Origin: Galeruca laticollis
Lineage: Eukaryota; Arthropoda; Insecta; Coleoptera; Chrysomelidae
Length of the DNA stretch: 64,000 nt
NCBI GenBank assembly: GCA_963921935.1
Contig: OY998176.1
Location: forward strand, 88,166,910 to 88,230,909
Direction: 5' to 3'
Shown one piece after another: positions 11,250 through 21,599 of the stretch (its first letter is position 1; every line of letters starts with the position of its first letter). The notes under the pieces are model-generated. The model had not been told where the DNA came from and ran no database searches. It saw only the letters and a program-made list of their open reading frames with translations. The position numbers and the translations under genes were made by a program.

Positions 11250-12352
11250 AGTTAATTACAGATACAAAGGAAGATCCACATTTACAGTTACTACTTCATA
11301 CAATAATACAAGGATTTCCAGGAAAAGTCAATGAACTTCCCACAGAACCATTTTAACTTTAAAGAAGAATTGAGCTATCTCAAAGGAATAATTTTCAAAG
11401 GAAATAAAATTGTAGTACCAAAATGCTAAATAATATTCATCAGGGACATGCAGATATGCACAGCTGTTTAAGAAGAACACGACAAATTCTCTACTGGAAG
11501 AGACAATATGATGACATCATAAAACTAGTTAAAACCTGCTCTGTCTGTGAACCAACACAAAAAGGCAATGTTAAAGATATAGTGCTAGTTAGAAAGGTTC
11601 CTACACTTCCATGGCAAATAGTTGCATCTGATCTATTTGAATTAAGAGGAAAAACTTACCTCGTAATCTGTGACAGCTACTCTGGATATTTATATTTTCA
11701 ACACCTAAAAGGTCAGTTTTCATATGAAGTTATAGAACAACTGAAAATATTGTTTGCTGTACATGGAGTACCAGAAGAGCTACAAACTGACAATGGAACA
11801 CAATACAATTCTAACGAATTCAAGATCTTTCAGAAAGAGTGGAAGTTTAACCATGTCATATACAGTCCACATCACCATCAAGGCAATGGGCTCGCCGAAA
11901 AAGCAGTTGAAGTAGCCATGAACATATTAAACAAAGGTAGTATTGACAAGTCCTATGTTCAATTAGCTTTATTAAAATGGAGAAATATACCACGAAACGA
12001 TATTCAAGGTTCACCTAACCAACATCTATACAGCAGAATAAGCAGATCTCCATCACCTACAAAAGACAGCTACCTAAAACCAAAAAAAATGCTAAGAGTC
12101 ACAGCTGAACTGCAACGATTAAGAGAAGAACCAGCCAACTACAGTAAAAAGCACACTAAAAGACAACACAATTTTGAAATTAATGAAAAAATCAGACACA
12201 AAGTTGCTCATCGCCAATGGAAAAGGGCAAGAGTGGTAGAAAAGCCTGAAGATATATCAAGATCTGTAACCATTCAAACTAATTCAGGCCAAATCTCACG
12301 TAAAAACTTCAGTCATCTGCATAAGACACAAGCAGACATTACCAGCAATTGA
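11250..12352 (+). pseudogene. Gypsy-A integrase
   Basis: A 309-codon uninterrupted ORF (11423-12352) holds almost the whole integrase. The H2C2 zinc domain shows HQGHADMH and, after ~30 residues, CSVCEPTQK. The DDE core shows IVASDLFEL, then LQTDNGTQYNSNEF, then HHHQGNGLAEKAVEVA, giving the three acidic positions. The tail includes ARVVEKPEDISRSVTIQT and ends with a Ser/Thr-rich region and RSSRFGRTIKQINR (about 12513-12560) after a stop. About 170 bp upstream (11250-11422) encode a degraded linker with stops. It is the best-preserved gypsy gene here, but there is no polymerase in the same element to serve it. Confidence 0.85.
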
Positions 12353-12744
12353 GTGATAGTTCCTGAAACCAAAAACACAGATGAACCAACAGTACAACAG
12401 GTTCCAGTATAAGAACAATCACCAGATGTCCCTAAGTCACACTCAGCATCAACAAGCTCATCATCAAACACTTCTAATCATTTGCAGAATTCAAAACTGG
12501 CTCAACCAGCGACAGCACTAAGATCGTCAAGATTTGGTAGAACAATTAAACAAATAAATAGACTTGATCTTTAATAATACTTAATTCATTAGTTACAATA
12601 TTATTTTGTAAGATACGTTAAGATGTGCTGTGCAATTTATGATTATAGGTATAATTAGTTAACCATTAACATAATAGGATGTTTAAAAAATCTATAAATT
12701 AATATTATTTTCAAAGTAAGTTTGGAAAACAATGTATTTAGTTT

Positions 12745-12757
12745 AAAAAAAAGGAGA
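12745..12757 (+). other. Gypsy-A polypurine tract
   Basis: AAAAAAAAGGAGA lies immediately before the right LTR, the expected position of the plus-strand primer. Confidence 0.75.
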
Positions 12758-12892
12758 TGTAAACTATAGACACATAGAGTAAAGCTTGTGAATCATGATT
12801 GAAAATGTCATTCTAAATATAGTTTCCGTTTGTCAAATTAAGCGCTTACATGTTTTCTTTAAAATCATAACTAAACCAATAATTACGTTACA
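12758..12892 (+). repeat. Gypsy-A right LTR
   Basis: 135 bp, TGTAAACT...CGTTACA, homologous to 7398-7534. Differences are scattered substitutions and small indels, so the insertion is old. Confidence 0.85.
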
Positions 12893-13120
12893 GAAGCCAT
12901 CTAAGAGAGATTCACACCTTCGTATGTATTTTAGTGCATTCGACTAATTGAATAAACCCGGATCTGGAATGATTTAGTGACTCACAACACCGAAAAGCAT
13001 TTATTTGACATTAACATTCAATAAAACATTAGACAAAACCAATAACTGACATTTTCTTATCTAAACAACAACAATACCACCGACGTTGTGACAGATATAC
13101 GACTCCAACATCCCCCTCCC
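12893..13120 (-). repeat. Probable LTR remnant with polypurine tract, minus strand
   Basis: On the minus strand GGGAGGGGGA (plus 13111-13120) is followed by TGTTGGAGTC, the typical join of a polypurine tract to a 3' LTR. The other LTR end is not defined. Minus-strand sequence before the tract could be the end of a copia-type pol, but is too short to prove it. Confidence 0.45.
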
Positions 13121-13221
13121 ACATGAGAAATATCTTATTCTTCATAACGAGCATGTTTTTCGATCACCCTACCGGAGCGCGTCAAAGATAATTGGTCATT
13201 CATTGGTTTCTAAGCAATATT

Positions 13222-13323
13222 ACTTTTCCGCTCATACTATCTAATATGCGAGAAAAGTATTGTACCTTAAAAAAAGTTGGAATTTTGAAAGTTATTTTTA
13301 CGATTTTCAACAAGAACAATGCG
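13222..13323 (+). repeat. Truncated 5' end of a SatTE copy
   Basis: Starts ACTTTTCCGCTCATAC, followed by ATATGCGAGAAAAGTATT and AAAAGTTGGAATTTTGAAA as in copy A. It breaks off where the inverted copy at 13324 begins. Confidence 0.8.
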
Positions 13324-14316
13324 AAATAAACGGTTTTAAAGATTAAAGCTAATCTGTGGCCCTGAACAATATTCTATCATAAAATTGTTACTTGTATACA
13401 CTTCGGGGAATGTATCGTGCTAACAAACCGAAATTTCTCCAAAAATAACCAAAAATTTAGTATATCTAGTTTTATAGGACCCGCTGTACTCGCTCTAGTC
13501 AACTGAAAATCAATAGGGTACATCTGTGAGACACTTTGAACAATACTTATTCATAAAGTTGATCAATCGTATACTCTCTGGAGGCTGCATCGTGCTAACA
13601 AACTGAAAATTCTCCAAAAATGACAAAAATTTGGTACTTCAAGTTCCACAGCACCCGTTGTACTGGCTTTAGTGCGCTCAATATCAATAGGGTTCATCTT
13701 TAAGACGCTCTGAATAATATCCAATCATAAAATTCATCACTTGTATATACTCCGGAGGCTGTATCGTGCTAACAAACTGAAACTTCTCCAAAAATGACAA
13801 AAATATCGTGCTTAAAGTACTGTAGCACCGGTTGTATTGGCTCTGGTGAGCTGAAAATCAATAGGGTTCGTCAGTGAGAAGCCCTGAATAATATCCAGTC
13901 ATAAAAGTGACTTGTTGAACTCCGGAGGCTGTATCGTGCTTACAAACTGAAATTTCTCGAAAAACGACAAAATGTCGGACTTCAAGTACCATAGCACCCG
14001 TTGTACTGGCTCTGGTGAGCTGAAAATCAATAGGGTTCATCTGTGAAATGTCCTTAACAATATTCCATCATAAAATTGGTGACTTATTGCACTCCGGAGG
14101 CTGTATCGTGCTAACAAGACTTGCAAGGAAAAGTGGCCGACGACAACGACGACGACTACGACGACATACACACAGGATTTTTTTTCTAAAAACCGTTTTT
14201 TCGTGTTATTGTTGATGGATAACGTAAAAATAACTCAAAAAAAAATTTCAAATTTCCAACTTTTTTGTGGGTAAAGCAATACTTTTCTCGCATATTAGAT
14301 AGGTTGGCGGAAAAGT
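13324..14316 (-). mobile_element. SatTE copy B1 (minus orientation)
   Basis: Begins with AAATAAACGG and ends with GCGGAAAAGT, the reverse complement of copy A. It holds four to five 173-bp monomers and a (CGA)-rich tract at about 14136-14164. Its length of 993 bp is almost the same as copy A (994 bp). Confidence 0.8.
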
Positions 14317-14329
14317 AAAAATTCTTTTT

Positions 14330-15011
14330 AGAAAAAAAAATCCTGTGTGTATGTCGTCGTCGTTGTCGTCGGCCACTTTTCGTTACATGCCTTGTAGGAC
14401 GATACAGCCTCTGGAGTGCAACAAGTCACCAGTTTTATGATTGAATATGATTCACGTCATCTTACAGATGAACCCTATTGATTTTTAGCTCACCAGAGCC
14501 AGTAAAACAGGTGCTATAGTATATTTTTGGAGAAATTTCAGTTTGTTAGCACATACAGCCTCCAGAATGTGAACAAGTGACCAATTTCATGATTGAATAT
14601 TGATCAAGTTATCTTACACATAAACCTTATTGATTTTTAGCTCACCAGAGCTAATACAACGGGTGCTATGGTACCTGAAGTGCCACAATTTTAACCTTTT
14701 TGGAGAAATTTCGGGTTGTTACCACGATTCATCCTCCGTAGTGTACACATGCGACCAATTTTATAATTGTATATTTTCCAAGGTGTATTACAGATGTATT
14801 CCATTGATTTTCAGCTAACTAGAGCGAGTACAGCGGGCCCTATAAATCCAGTAATCCAGATATACTACATTTTTGGTTATTTTTTGAGAAATTTCTGTTT
14901 GTTAGCACGATACATCCCCCGAAGTGTATACAAGTGACACTTTTTTGATAGAATATCATTCAGGGCCACAGATGCGGAAAAGTTAGTTCTAATCTTTAAA
15001 CCCGTTTATTT
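14330..15011 (+). mobile_element. SatTE copy B2 (plus orientation, 5'-truncated)
   Basis: Enters at the (TCG)-rich tract (about 14350-14375), runs through diverged monomers and ends with GATGCGGAAAAGTTAG and AACCCGTTTATTT. With copy B1 it makes a head-to-head inverted pair centred near 14320. Confidence 0.8.
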
Positions 15012-15328
15012 GTTGACAGATTTCACGAAAAATCCTGTCCTACTTGCATGCAGAATTAGTCCGACCACCATGAGCCTTTGATTCCAAGGCAAATTTCTGA
15101 CTATACCTGGCAGCACATATATCTTGTTATGTTGAAGTAATACATAGTAGTTGTGGACCATTATTCGCGATTTATAGAAATTGAACATTTGACTCGTATT
15201 TGATTGCCCAATTTTGCAAGAATATTTTTGCTACATACGCGGTATTCCTACCTGATGGATGTATTCAATTGTCAGAATTCAAATAATTAGCTCTTAAGTT
15301 GAATTTTTTGGTCTTTAAAACCAGTTCT
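15012..15328. other. Unassigned spacer
   Basis: No recognisable coding or repeat signal between SatTE copy B2 and the gypsy integrase fragment. Confidence 0.5.
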
Positions 15329-15460
15329 CATCATCACCAAGCCAATGATGCAGCAGAAGCGATGGTTAAATCAGCAAAGAATCTTCTCAAAAAAACAAGT
15401 ATCAATCTAGCGCTTCAATCCTGCTGAACTGATATTTGGTCGTCTCTTGCGAACTTGATA
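15329..15460 (+). pseudogene. Gypsy-E integrase fragment (left of pogo)
   Basis: Reads SSHHHQANDAAEAMVKSAKN and, one frame over, NPAELIFGRLLRT. These are the third-acid region of the gypsy integrase core and the 'P-LLGR-LRT' motif behind it. A frame change separates the two parts. The fragment is split by the pogo-like element; further weakly gypsy-like codons continue at 18105-18235. Confidence 0.65.
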
Positions 15461-15462
15461 TA

Positions 15463-15490
15463 GGGTAAAGTCGGGTAAGATGGCTAGTCC
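15463..15490 (+). repeat. Pogo-like left terminal inverted repeat
   Basis: GGGTAAAGTCGGGTAAGATG pairs with the right end at 18083-18102 at 19 of 20 positions; the match weakens beyond that. Confidence 0.85.
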
Positions 15491-15929
15491 GGAGAGATGG
15501 CCAACAGCTGAAACTTGACTAACGGGTCGTGAGATGGTGCTGCCTGTCCTCTCCGACAATAAATAATTATCCATAAGCACAGCCAGTGTGTTGTCGTTTA
15601 AGTCGAGGTCACGTTAAAGCGTCAAAACAATAAAAATAATATCACCTCCTTATAAAATTTTATATTAGTTTTGTGTCACCTTCTACTGTGAATGTTTGTG
15701 AGAAAATTTAGTGCCGATTTCAACATATTAGGTGAGTACAATGTTCATTAGATTATTCTAACCTCAAACAACAGTTAAAAATGTGCGGTGGGTTTTGTTT
15801 GTCACGTTGGCCATCTCTCCCTAGCATTTGGGAGAGATGACCAACCAATAGTAGGGACAGATGGCCATATGTTTTTACGTATCTTTCTTTACAGTTTGGC
15901 ATCATTTCCATTCGTTCTGCTGCGAAAAC

Positions 15930-17485
15930 ATGCCAACGGAGTATCAAAGAAGAAACTCGAATCGTGGAAACTATACTGAAGAAAATCTGCGGCGAGCAAT
16001 GGACGCTGTCAGAAACGGTTCTTCTGTGAACGGCGCTTCAGAAAATTATGGCATTCCTAGGAAAACTCTTGAGAAAGGAAATTGAAAAAAAATGTGTTGA
16101 CGACAGGTAAAATGGGGCCGGATAGCATGTTGGGGGAGGCAAATGAAAATAAATTGGTGCAACATATTAAGGAGGCACAAAAATGCGGTTTTCCTATGAC
16201 AGTTCCAGATGTTCGAAAGCTTGCCTATAATTTTGCGGAAAGTCTAAAAATCAATTACAAGTTCAACAAAGAAAAAGGATGTGCCGGTTCCGATTGGTTT
16301 AGGTCTTTTTTGAGAAGACATCCAGACTTGTCTATTCGCAAGGCTGAGGGTGTATCTCTAGGGCGAGGTGAAGGCATGAACCGTTTAGATGTGGGAAATT
16401 ATTTCACTTTACTGCAAGAAGTACCGGAACAAAATGAGCTTTTCGACAAACCTGGATGCATTTATATTGTCGACGAAACATGCTTTCAATTATATAATCG
16501 TCCTGGCCATGTCTTAGCCCAAAAAGGAGCAAAGGATGTTGTCACATCAGGGGAAAAGGGTGAGACAATATCGTGCATAGCTTGTTGTACCGCTGAAGGT
16601 TTTTTTCTACCGCCGGTCTGTGTATTTAAAGGCAAGAATTTGAAGACTGAGTGGACTGATTCAATGCCGCCTGGTTCACATGTTGTAATGTCTCAAAAAT
16701 CAGCATACGTTACTGCAACGATTTTCTTGAATTGGTTTAAAAACCACTTCTTGCCAAGTGAAGGAGAAGGGAAGGCATTATTAATTCTTGACAGGCATGC
16801 TTCTCACTGTTCTTGTGTTGAACTTTTAGAAACCGCTGAAGCAAACAATGTCGTTTTATTGTGCCTACCTCCGCACACTACCCATTATTTGTAGCCGCTC
16901 GACAGAGCTTTTTCCAAGTCGCTCAAATCCTTCTACTATCAATCTTGCAGAGAGTGGATGCAGAGTCACCCCGGAAGGAAACTGGGGAGACTCCAGTTTG
17001 GTGAACTTTTAACGAAAAGCTGGAGCAAGTCCGCGACCGCTGGAAATGCTATATCCGGCTTCAGGGCCACTGGCTTATTTCCCTAGAACCCTGATTCCAT
17101 ACCCGATCATTCTTACACAGTTGCTGATCGAATAGTAAACAGCGAAACTAGGGAATACCATAGAAACCTCACACAGACACAAGTAACGAACACTCAACAA
17201 TCGAACGCTGAAGCAACACAAGAACTTAGACACCCAGTCATCATAATGGATGAGTCGATGCCATCCTGTAGCCATGCTGGTACAGAAACTCGATGTCCAA
17301 CTTCAGCGGAAGTGACATCTGTTCTAGATTTGACGCCTGGAAAGCTCTTACGTCAAATTAATCCCACATTTAAGTTAGTTGTTTCTGCAAAAAAACGAGC
17401 AAAGACAGTTGCTACCATATTAACGTATCCTGACTATATAGCGACTGTAAAAAAGAAGTCCACAAAAAAATCTGAACAGACTTAG
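15930..17485 (+). pseudogene. Pogo-like transposase
   Basis: Starts at ATG 15930 (MPTEYQRRNSNRGNYTEENL). The N-terminus has the helix-turn-helix of pogo transposases (NYTEENLRRAMDAVRNG...NYGIPRKTL), then a CENP-B-type second DNA-binding region (DWFRSFLRRHPDLSIRKAEG). The catalytic core shows CIYIVDETCFQLYNRPG (first D), LLILDRHASHCS (second D, with Arg where Gly is usual) and PLDRAFFKSLKSFYYQSCRE (third D). The tail block SATAGNAISGFRATGLFP is diagnostic. A frameshift lies at about 16080 and an in-frame TAG at 16892-16894 sits exactly before the third catalytic block. The protein would cut and paste the element at TA. Confidence 0.85.
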
Positions 17486-17583
17486 AAGGACACCCCGAAA
17501 ACTAAAATTCGAAAACTAACAATTGGCCAAAAAAAGAAACGTTCGCCTTCGCCAAGATCAGGAGGAGAATATTTGAGTTCAAT

Positions 17584-17787
17584 ATGAAGAGGAAAGTGAT
17601 GCCATTTCTAAGGTGGATGAAACTGAATGTGTGGGATGCGGAGAAAGATATAACATCACAAAAAAAAGAAGATTGGTTGCAGTGCATAATTTGCCAGAAG
17701 TGGTTTCATGAAAATTGCTATTCCTATTTAAACACATGCCCAAATTGTGGTAAAACTAAGTTTAAAAAGAAGCAAGATACTTGTTAA
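17584..17787 (+). pseudogene. PHD-like zinc finger tail of the pogo-like transposase
   Basis: Reads DWLQCIICQKWFHENC then NTCPNCGKTKFKKK. In an overlapping frame just upstream, ECVGCGERYNI supplies the first Cys pair. Together they give a Cys4-His-Cys3-like series of PHD type. The frame switch falls in an A8 run near 17662. Pogo-family proteins with an appended zinc finger are known in arthropods. Whether the finger was used for chromatin or protein binding is inference. It ends at TAA 17785-17787. Confidence 0.65.
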
Positions 17788-18104
17788 GGATATTTTTTAT
17801 ATTTTGTTTTAATAAGTAGTGTGTTATTTTCATATTTTTATGTTTTATTCGCGTTTTTATATTGTGGCCATCTACCCCTTATTGCATTGGCCAACTGACC
17901 CCACCGAACCGGGATAGATGGCCATATGGAACTGATTTTTATAAATAATAAAAAATAAAAGTGTTTCCAATGTATTTATTCACCAGTATGCTCGGATGAT
18001 AGGTAAACAATGACAAAAAGATATTGTATGGAGCCTAACCCTCACCAGAAATTTACAGGCTCCTACTATGCAAAACGGTGGCCATCTCACCCGACTTTAC
18101 CCTA

Positions 18105-20135
18105 CAGGAAAGCAAACGCATAACGGAGAATTTTGTCTATGGGAGGAAAATTATCAGGAAAAGTAGAAAAAAGAGATATGATAGAGAATACGCGACTTCA
18201 GCAGTAAATATGTATAATAAGAGAAATAACTCAAAGCTTGGAATGTCCACATGCTGCAACAATGTTCTGTTGCAGAAATTGTATTCATACTACAAGTATT
18301 TGAACTGTGCGTGAAAATAAATGGCATCTGATTTATATCAATATAAGACCAATTGAGTAATCGTCTATAAAAGTATTTGATTTGAAAAATAGAATATTCG
18401 TTTAAGTGTTCATAAATATTTTTTCTTTGTCAACGCCGTTCCTCATAGATATTTCTCCTGTGAATTTGATTATTCCCCCATCATTTGTTTCTCTACAAAG
18501 TATGTGAGAATTCTTTTCTCGCATTTTTCATCAAACCGAATCGATGCATCAGTTTCCAACACGTAATAATCTCACAAAAAGTGCATCTCGTTGCAAAACG
18601 CCACTGTTTTCCCGAGAGCTCAAGATCTCTGCTTTTATAGAAACATGAATATTCATCACTAACCAGAATGTAGGGTTATACAAGAAGACAATAAGGGCTC
18701 CTTTCCGTTATTTAACTAATGTCTCAATGCAATACCACGGAGATATTTGAAATTTCAGGAGAAACGGTGACAAATAAAACAACTCGGAAGAGTTGTTTAA
18801 GGTTTTAGATTGAAGGTCACAATATCGATATTATCAGAGTGGAGTTATTCGTTATTGAAGCTAGGAACAGTCTACACATTTTATTTCGGCATATAGTTAT
18901 TATTATCTATGTATACAGTTCAATCTCTTTTAATTTGTTGATCACTTTGCCTAGTTTGAGCAAACTTTATTTCAATATATCTATAGTTATTTCAGGTTGT
19001 CCTTAACGATTAACTTTGCAGCAAAAAAATATTCTTTTAGATGTATGAAACTTACCAATATTTAAAGAAAATACTCTAGAATTCAAGTGTATATCTCCCT
19101 CGATAAACAATCGTATCTATTGAGATTGAATGTAGGGGATTTGGGATTTGGGAATTGGAATTAGAAACAACCCTTGTGTCAGAATACCACTAATACAAGA
19201 AATATGCTTTTCGTATTTTCTTATTAAACTCAACATAATAAAAGAAACCTAAAAACCGCAATAAGCACTGTATTAATTTTTACAATTTCCCTATAAACAT
19301 TATCAATCTAAATACATTTATATAAAGTTCAAACTCACTAATATATTATTCATCTTTATTTGGTTCCTTCCCTCTTCCTTTACCAAGTTCTTTCTTCAAA
19401 GTTTCTCTCCTTATTTTTCTAATTTGTTCTTTTAGCGCTTTCAGCTGCTCCTCACTTTGTTTTTCTATATCTTTAGAGTTTTTTACATTTTCCTCGCAGA
19501 ATGTCACCGCTATTAACGAGTTCAAAATATTTGGAAACGTATTCAGGAGCTGCTTCGTATGAAAAAACGTGTTGAGACGTATACTCTCACTTATAAATTT
19601 TATCATTTTAATGACATATCCTGATGAAATCAGTAATCAGTTGACGCCAAAGACAAGTATGTCTGTCACAGAAAAGTTCATTAAATGAAAATTCAATCAA
19701 TTCTGATTGACAGCTCTTCTTTCTTAATCGCTACTCCATAAGTTGCTCTCCATATTGCGTATTACATCCATTTTAGAACATCAGGTTTCCTGACAAACTT
19801 CCACATGGATTCAGTCCCTTTGTAACCAGGACCTGTTGCACGTAAGACTAATTGATCGATTGAAAAATTCATGGATGACATTTTGAACAATTCAAATAAA
19901 TGGAAAAAATATTTATTCATTCACCACACTCAAACTAATTTAATCCACTAGAAATCAAGTTAAAACTACTACTGGGATATAGGCAAGCTAAATTGTCTCA
20001 TACAAATGAAACTTTATGATCGTTTTCCTTACTGTTGCATTTTATCTTATATTTTGTTATCTAAAATAGTATTAAATATAATTATTATTATTATTATTAT
20101 GAAGTACCTCACTCAGTCTTTTCCAGTGAACTCTT
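18105..20135. other. Mostly unassigned sequence between pogo and copia-1
   Basis: The first ~130 bp may continue the gypsy-E integrase (KRITENFVYGRKIIRKSRKK). Otherwise there are no TE motifs. A possible terminal exon lies on the minus strand at 19346-19640. A short ATT microsatellite sits at about 20080-20100. Confidence 0.45.
19346..19640 (-). CDS. Candidate terminal exon, coiled-coil basic tail, unknown
   Basis: The open frame on the minus strand runs about 90 codons to the stop at 19346. It includes LNTFFHTKQLLNTFPNILNS and a charged helix EEQLKALKEQIRKIRRETLK, ending GKGRGKEPNKDE. Just upstream in the same frame is TTACTGATTTCATCAG, which resembles a splice acceptor, so this may be the last exon of a host gene whose other exons lie to the right. 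The helix is likely coiled coil. I do not recognise the family; it may also be chance. Confidence 0.3.
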
Positions 20136-20312
20136 TGTTAGAATTTATATTCATCTATGATTGAAATAATAGAGTGTTTATTCATTATGTCATTTTGAAA
20201 TATTATGTCATGTGAGAAATAATACGTCTTGTTAATATAAAATAGGAAATCAATAAATCTACTTAGTAATTCTTCGTTTATTTGAATCAGCGACTAACTC
20301 ATAAATCTAACA
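20136..20312 (+). repeat. Copia-1 left LTR
   Basis: TGTTAGAATT...AATCTAACA, 177 bp, collinear with 30655-30850 apart from indels near the right end. Confidence 0.85.
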
Positions 20313-20325
20313 GGTTATGGGCCCA
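20313..20325 (+). other. Copia-1 primer binding site
   Basis: GGTTATGGGCCCA follows the LTR directly. It is complementary to the anticodon-stem region of initiator tRNA-Met, the internal-fragment primer described for Drosophila copia. Confidence 0.85.
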
Positions 20326-20427
20326 AATATAACAGATAAATTTCAGGAGTGAACGTGAAAAGTTGAAAATTAGAAAATAACCTAAGTGCACGTGCCTGAG
20401 CGGAAGAAATTAAAACAAATAGAGAAA

Positions 20428-21169
20428 ATGACTGATTCTAATACTATTATGAATAAAAACAATTTCTCTACTTGGAAGTATCGAGTTTTGTGTCTCTTAG
20501 AAGATAAACGTGTAAAATGGGTAATAGACAACATAAAAGAAGAGACAGATATGACTAAACAAGAAAAAAAGGAGTACAGTACAGCGGAGGTAAAAGCAAA
20601 GAATTTCATACTGCAGTGTATCACAGACAAAAATATAGAATATGTAGGGAAAGCAGGTACATCCAAGAATATGCTACTTGCTCTGAGTAATATCTTCGAA
20701 CGAGGGATCGCTATATCGAAACTGTTCCTACGCAGGAGACTTCTGACAATTAAATGCACCACGAGATTACAGGAACATTTCGAAAAATAAGATTCCATTA
20801 TACGTGGCATAGAAGGTATGGACCATATCACACCTATTGTTGACCATTCCAAACAAATATGATAATATAATCACTGTACCGGAAACAACGGATGCTGAAT
20901 TAACCCTAGATTTTGGACGACTCTTGGATGTAGAACTGGAATACAACAATATATCAGTAAAAAGCGACAGTGGAGTGACATTCTCAGCACACTCAAGCGG
21001 CAGATTCTACGAATGCGGTTCAACAAGACATTATATGCCAGATTGCCCAAAGAAATCCACATCCAGCCAAAGTGAAGGAAACCAGCAGTGGAACAGGGGC
21101 TATCAGAATAAGGAAAGATCCAGACCATGGAACCACAGGGAGACACAGATGCCACTATCAAAGGACTGA
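20428..21169 (+). pseudogene. Copia-1 gag
   Basis: From ATG 20428 (MTDSNTIMNKNNFSTWKYRV) the capsid N-terminus is typical of copia gags: L--NNFSTWKYRV--LLEDK-VKWVI. The nucleocapsid reads FYECGSTRHYMPDCPKK, a CCHC knuckle with its first Cys replaced by Phe. A frameshift near 20790 divides gag into two parts (20428-20790 and 20837-21169). Confidence 0.8.
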
Positions 21170-21491
21170 ATGCCAGCTCACACAAGTTGGGGATCTAGAG
21201 GATGATATATCTTTTGTAGCAAACACTGAAGATGGGACCAAAGCGTTTCTTAATAAAAGTGAAACTTATGTTGAATTTATTCTCGACTCCGGATGTACTG
21301 ACCATTTAGTGCAGCCACATTTTGTTTTGAAAATGATAAATAGAGGAAAACTGACAGAGCCTGTTAATATTCACATTACAAAAGGTAGCAAATTGCAGGC
21401 ATATGAGAAAGGAACTATTAAGGTACATACAGATACTGGTTTAAATGGAAATATAGAAGCTTTAGTAGTTCCAAACCAATCTATGAATTGA
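21170..21491 (+). pseudogene. Copia-1 protease
   Basis: The frame contains EFILDSGCTDHLVQPHFVL, with catalytic DSG at 21285-21293, then a typical copia protease body with glycine-rich and hydrophobic strands. It stops at 21489-21491, shortly before the 'LSV' motif that normally precedes the integrase zinc domain. Confidence 0.8.
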
Positions 21492-21599
21492 CTGTCAGTT
21501 AGAAATATAAATAATGTGGGTTTGAAGGTGTGATTCAGTACTGGAAAAGCAGACATTTTTGAAAGAAAAATAAAAATTAATTGTGACCAAAATGGAAAA

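Larger units (their letters stand above)
7398..12892 (+). mobile_element. Gypsy-A: LTR retrotransposon with both LTRs, internally rearranged
   Basis: Two ~136-bp LTRs share TGTAAA...TTACA ends. Flanking 5-mers CAAGC and GAAGC match at 4 of 5 positions and may be an aged target duplication. Gag is at 7594-8000 and integrase at 11250-12352, both reading forward. Protease, reverse transcriptase and RNase H are missing. Their place is taken by a GC-richer segment, an 83-bp array and the gypsy-B remnant. Confidence 0.8.
15463..18102 (+). mobile_element. Pogo-like (Tc1/mariner superfamily) DNA transposon, 2640 bp
   Basis: Terminal inverted repeats GGGTAAAGTCGGGTAAGATG (left) and CATCTCACCCGACTTTACCC (right), one mismatch apart, are flanked by TA on both sides (15461-15462 and 18103-18104). 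Inside are a pogo/Tigger-type transposase and a PHD-like zinc region. AGATGGCC or its complement occurs three times near each end (15495, 15809, 15859; 17866, 17916, 18080). Stops and frameshifts make this copy non-autonomous. Confidence 0.9.
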
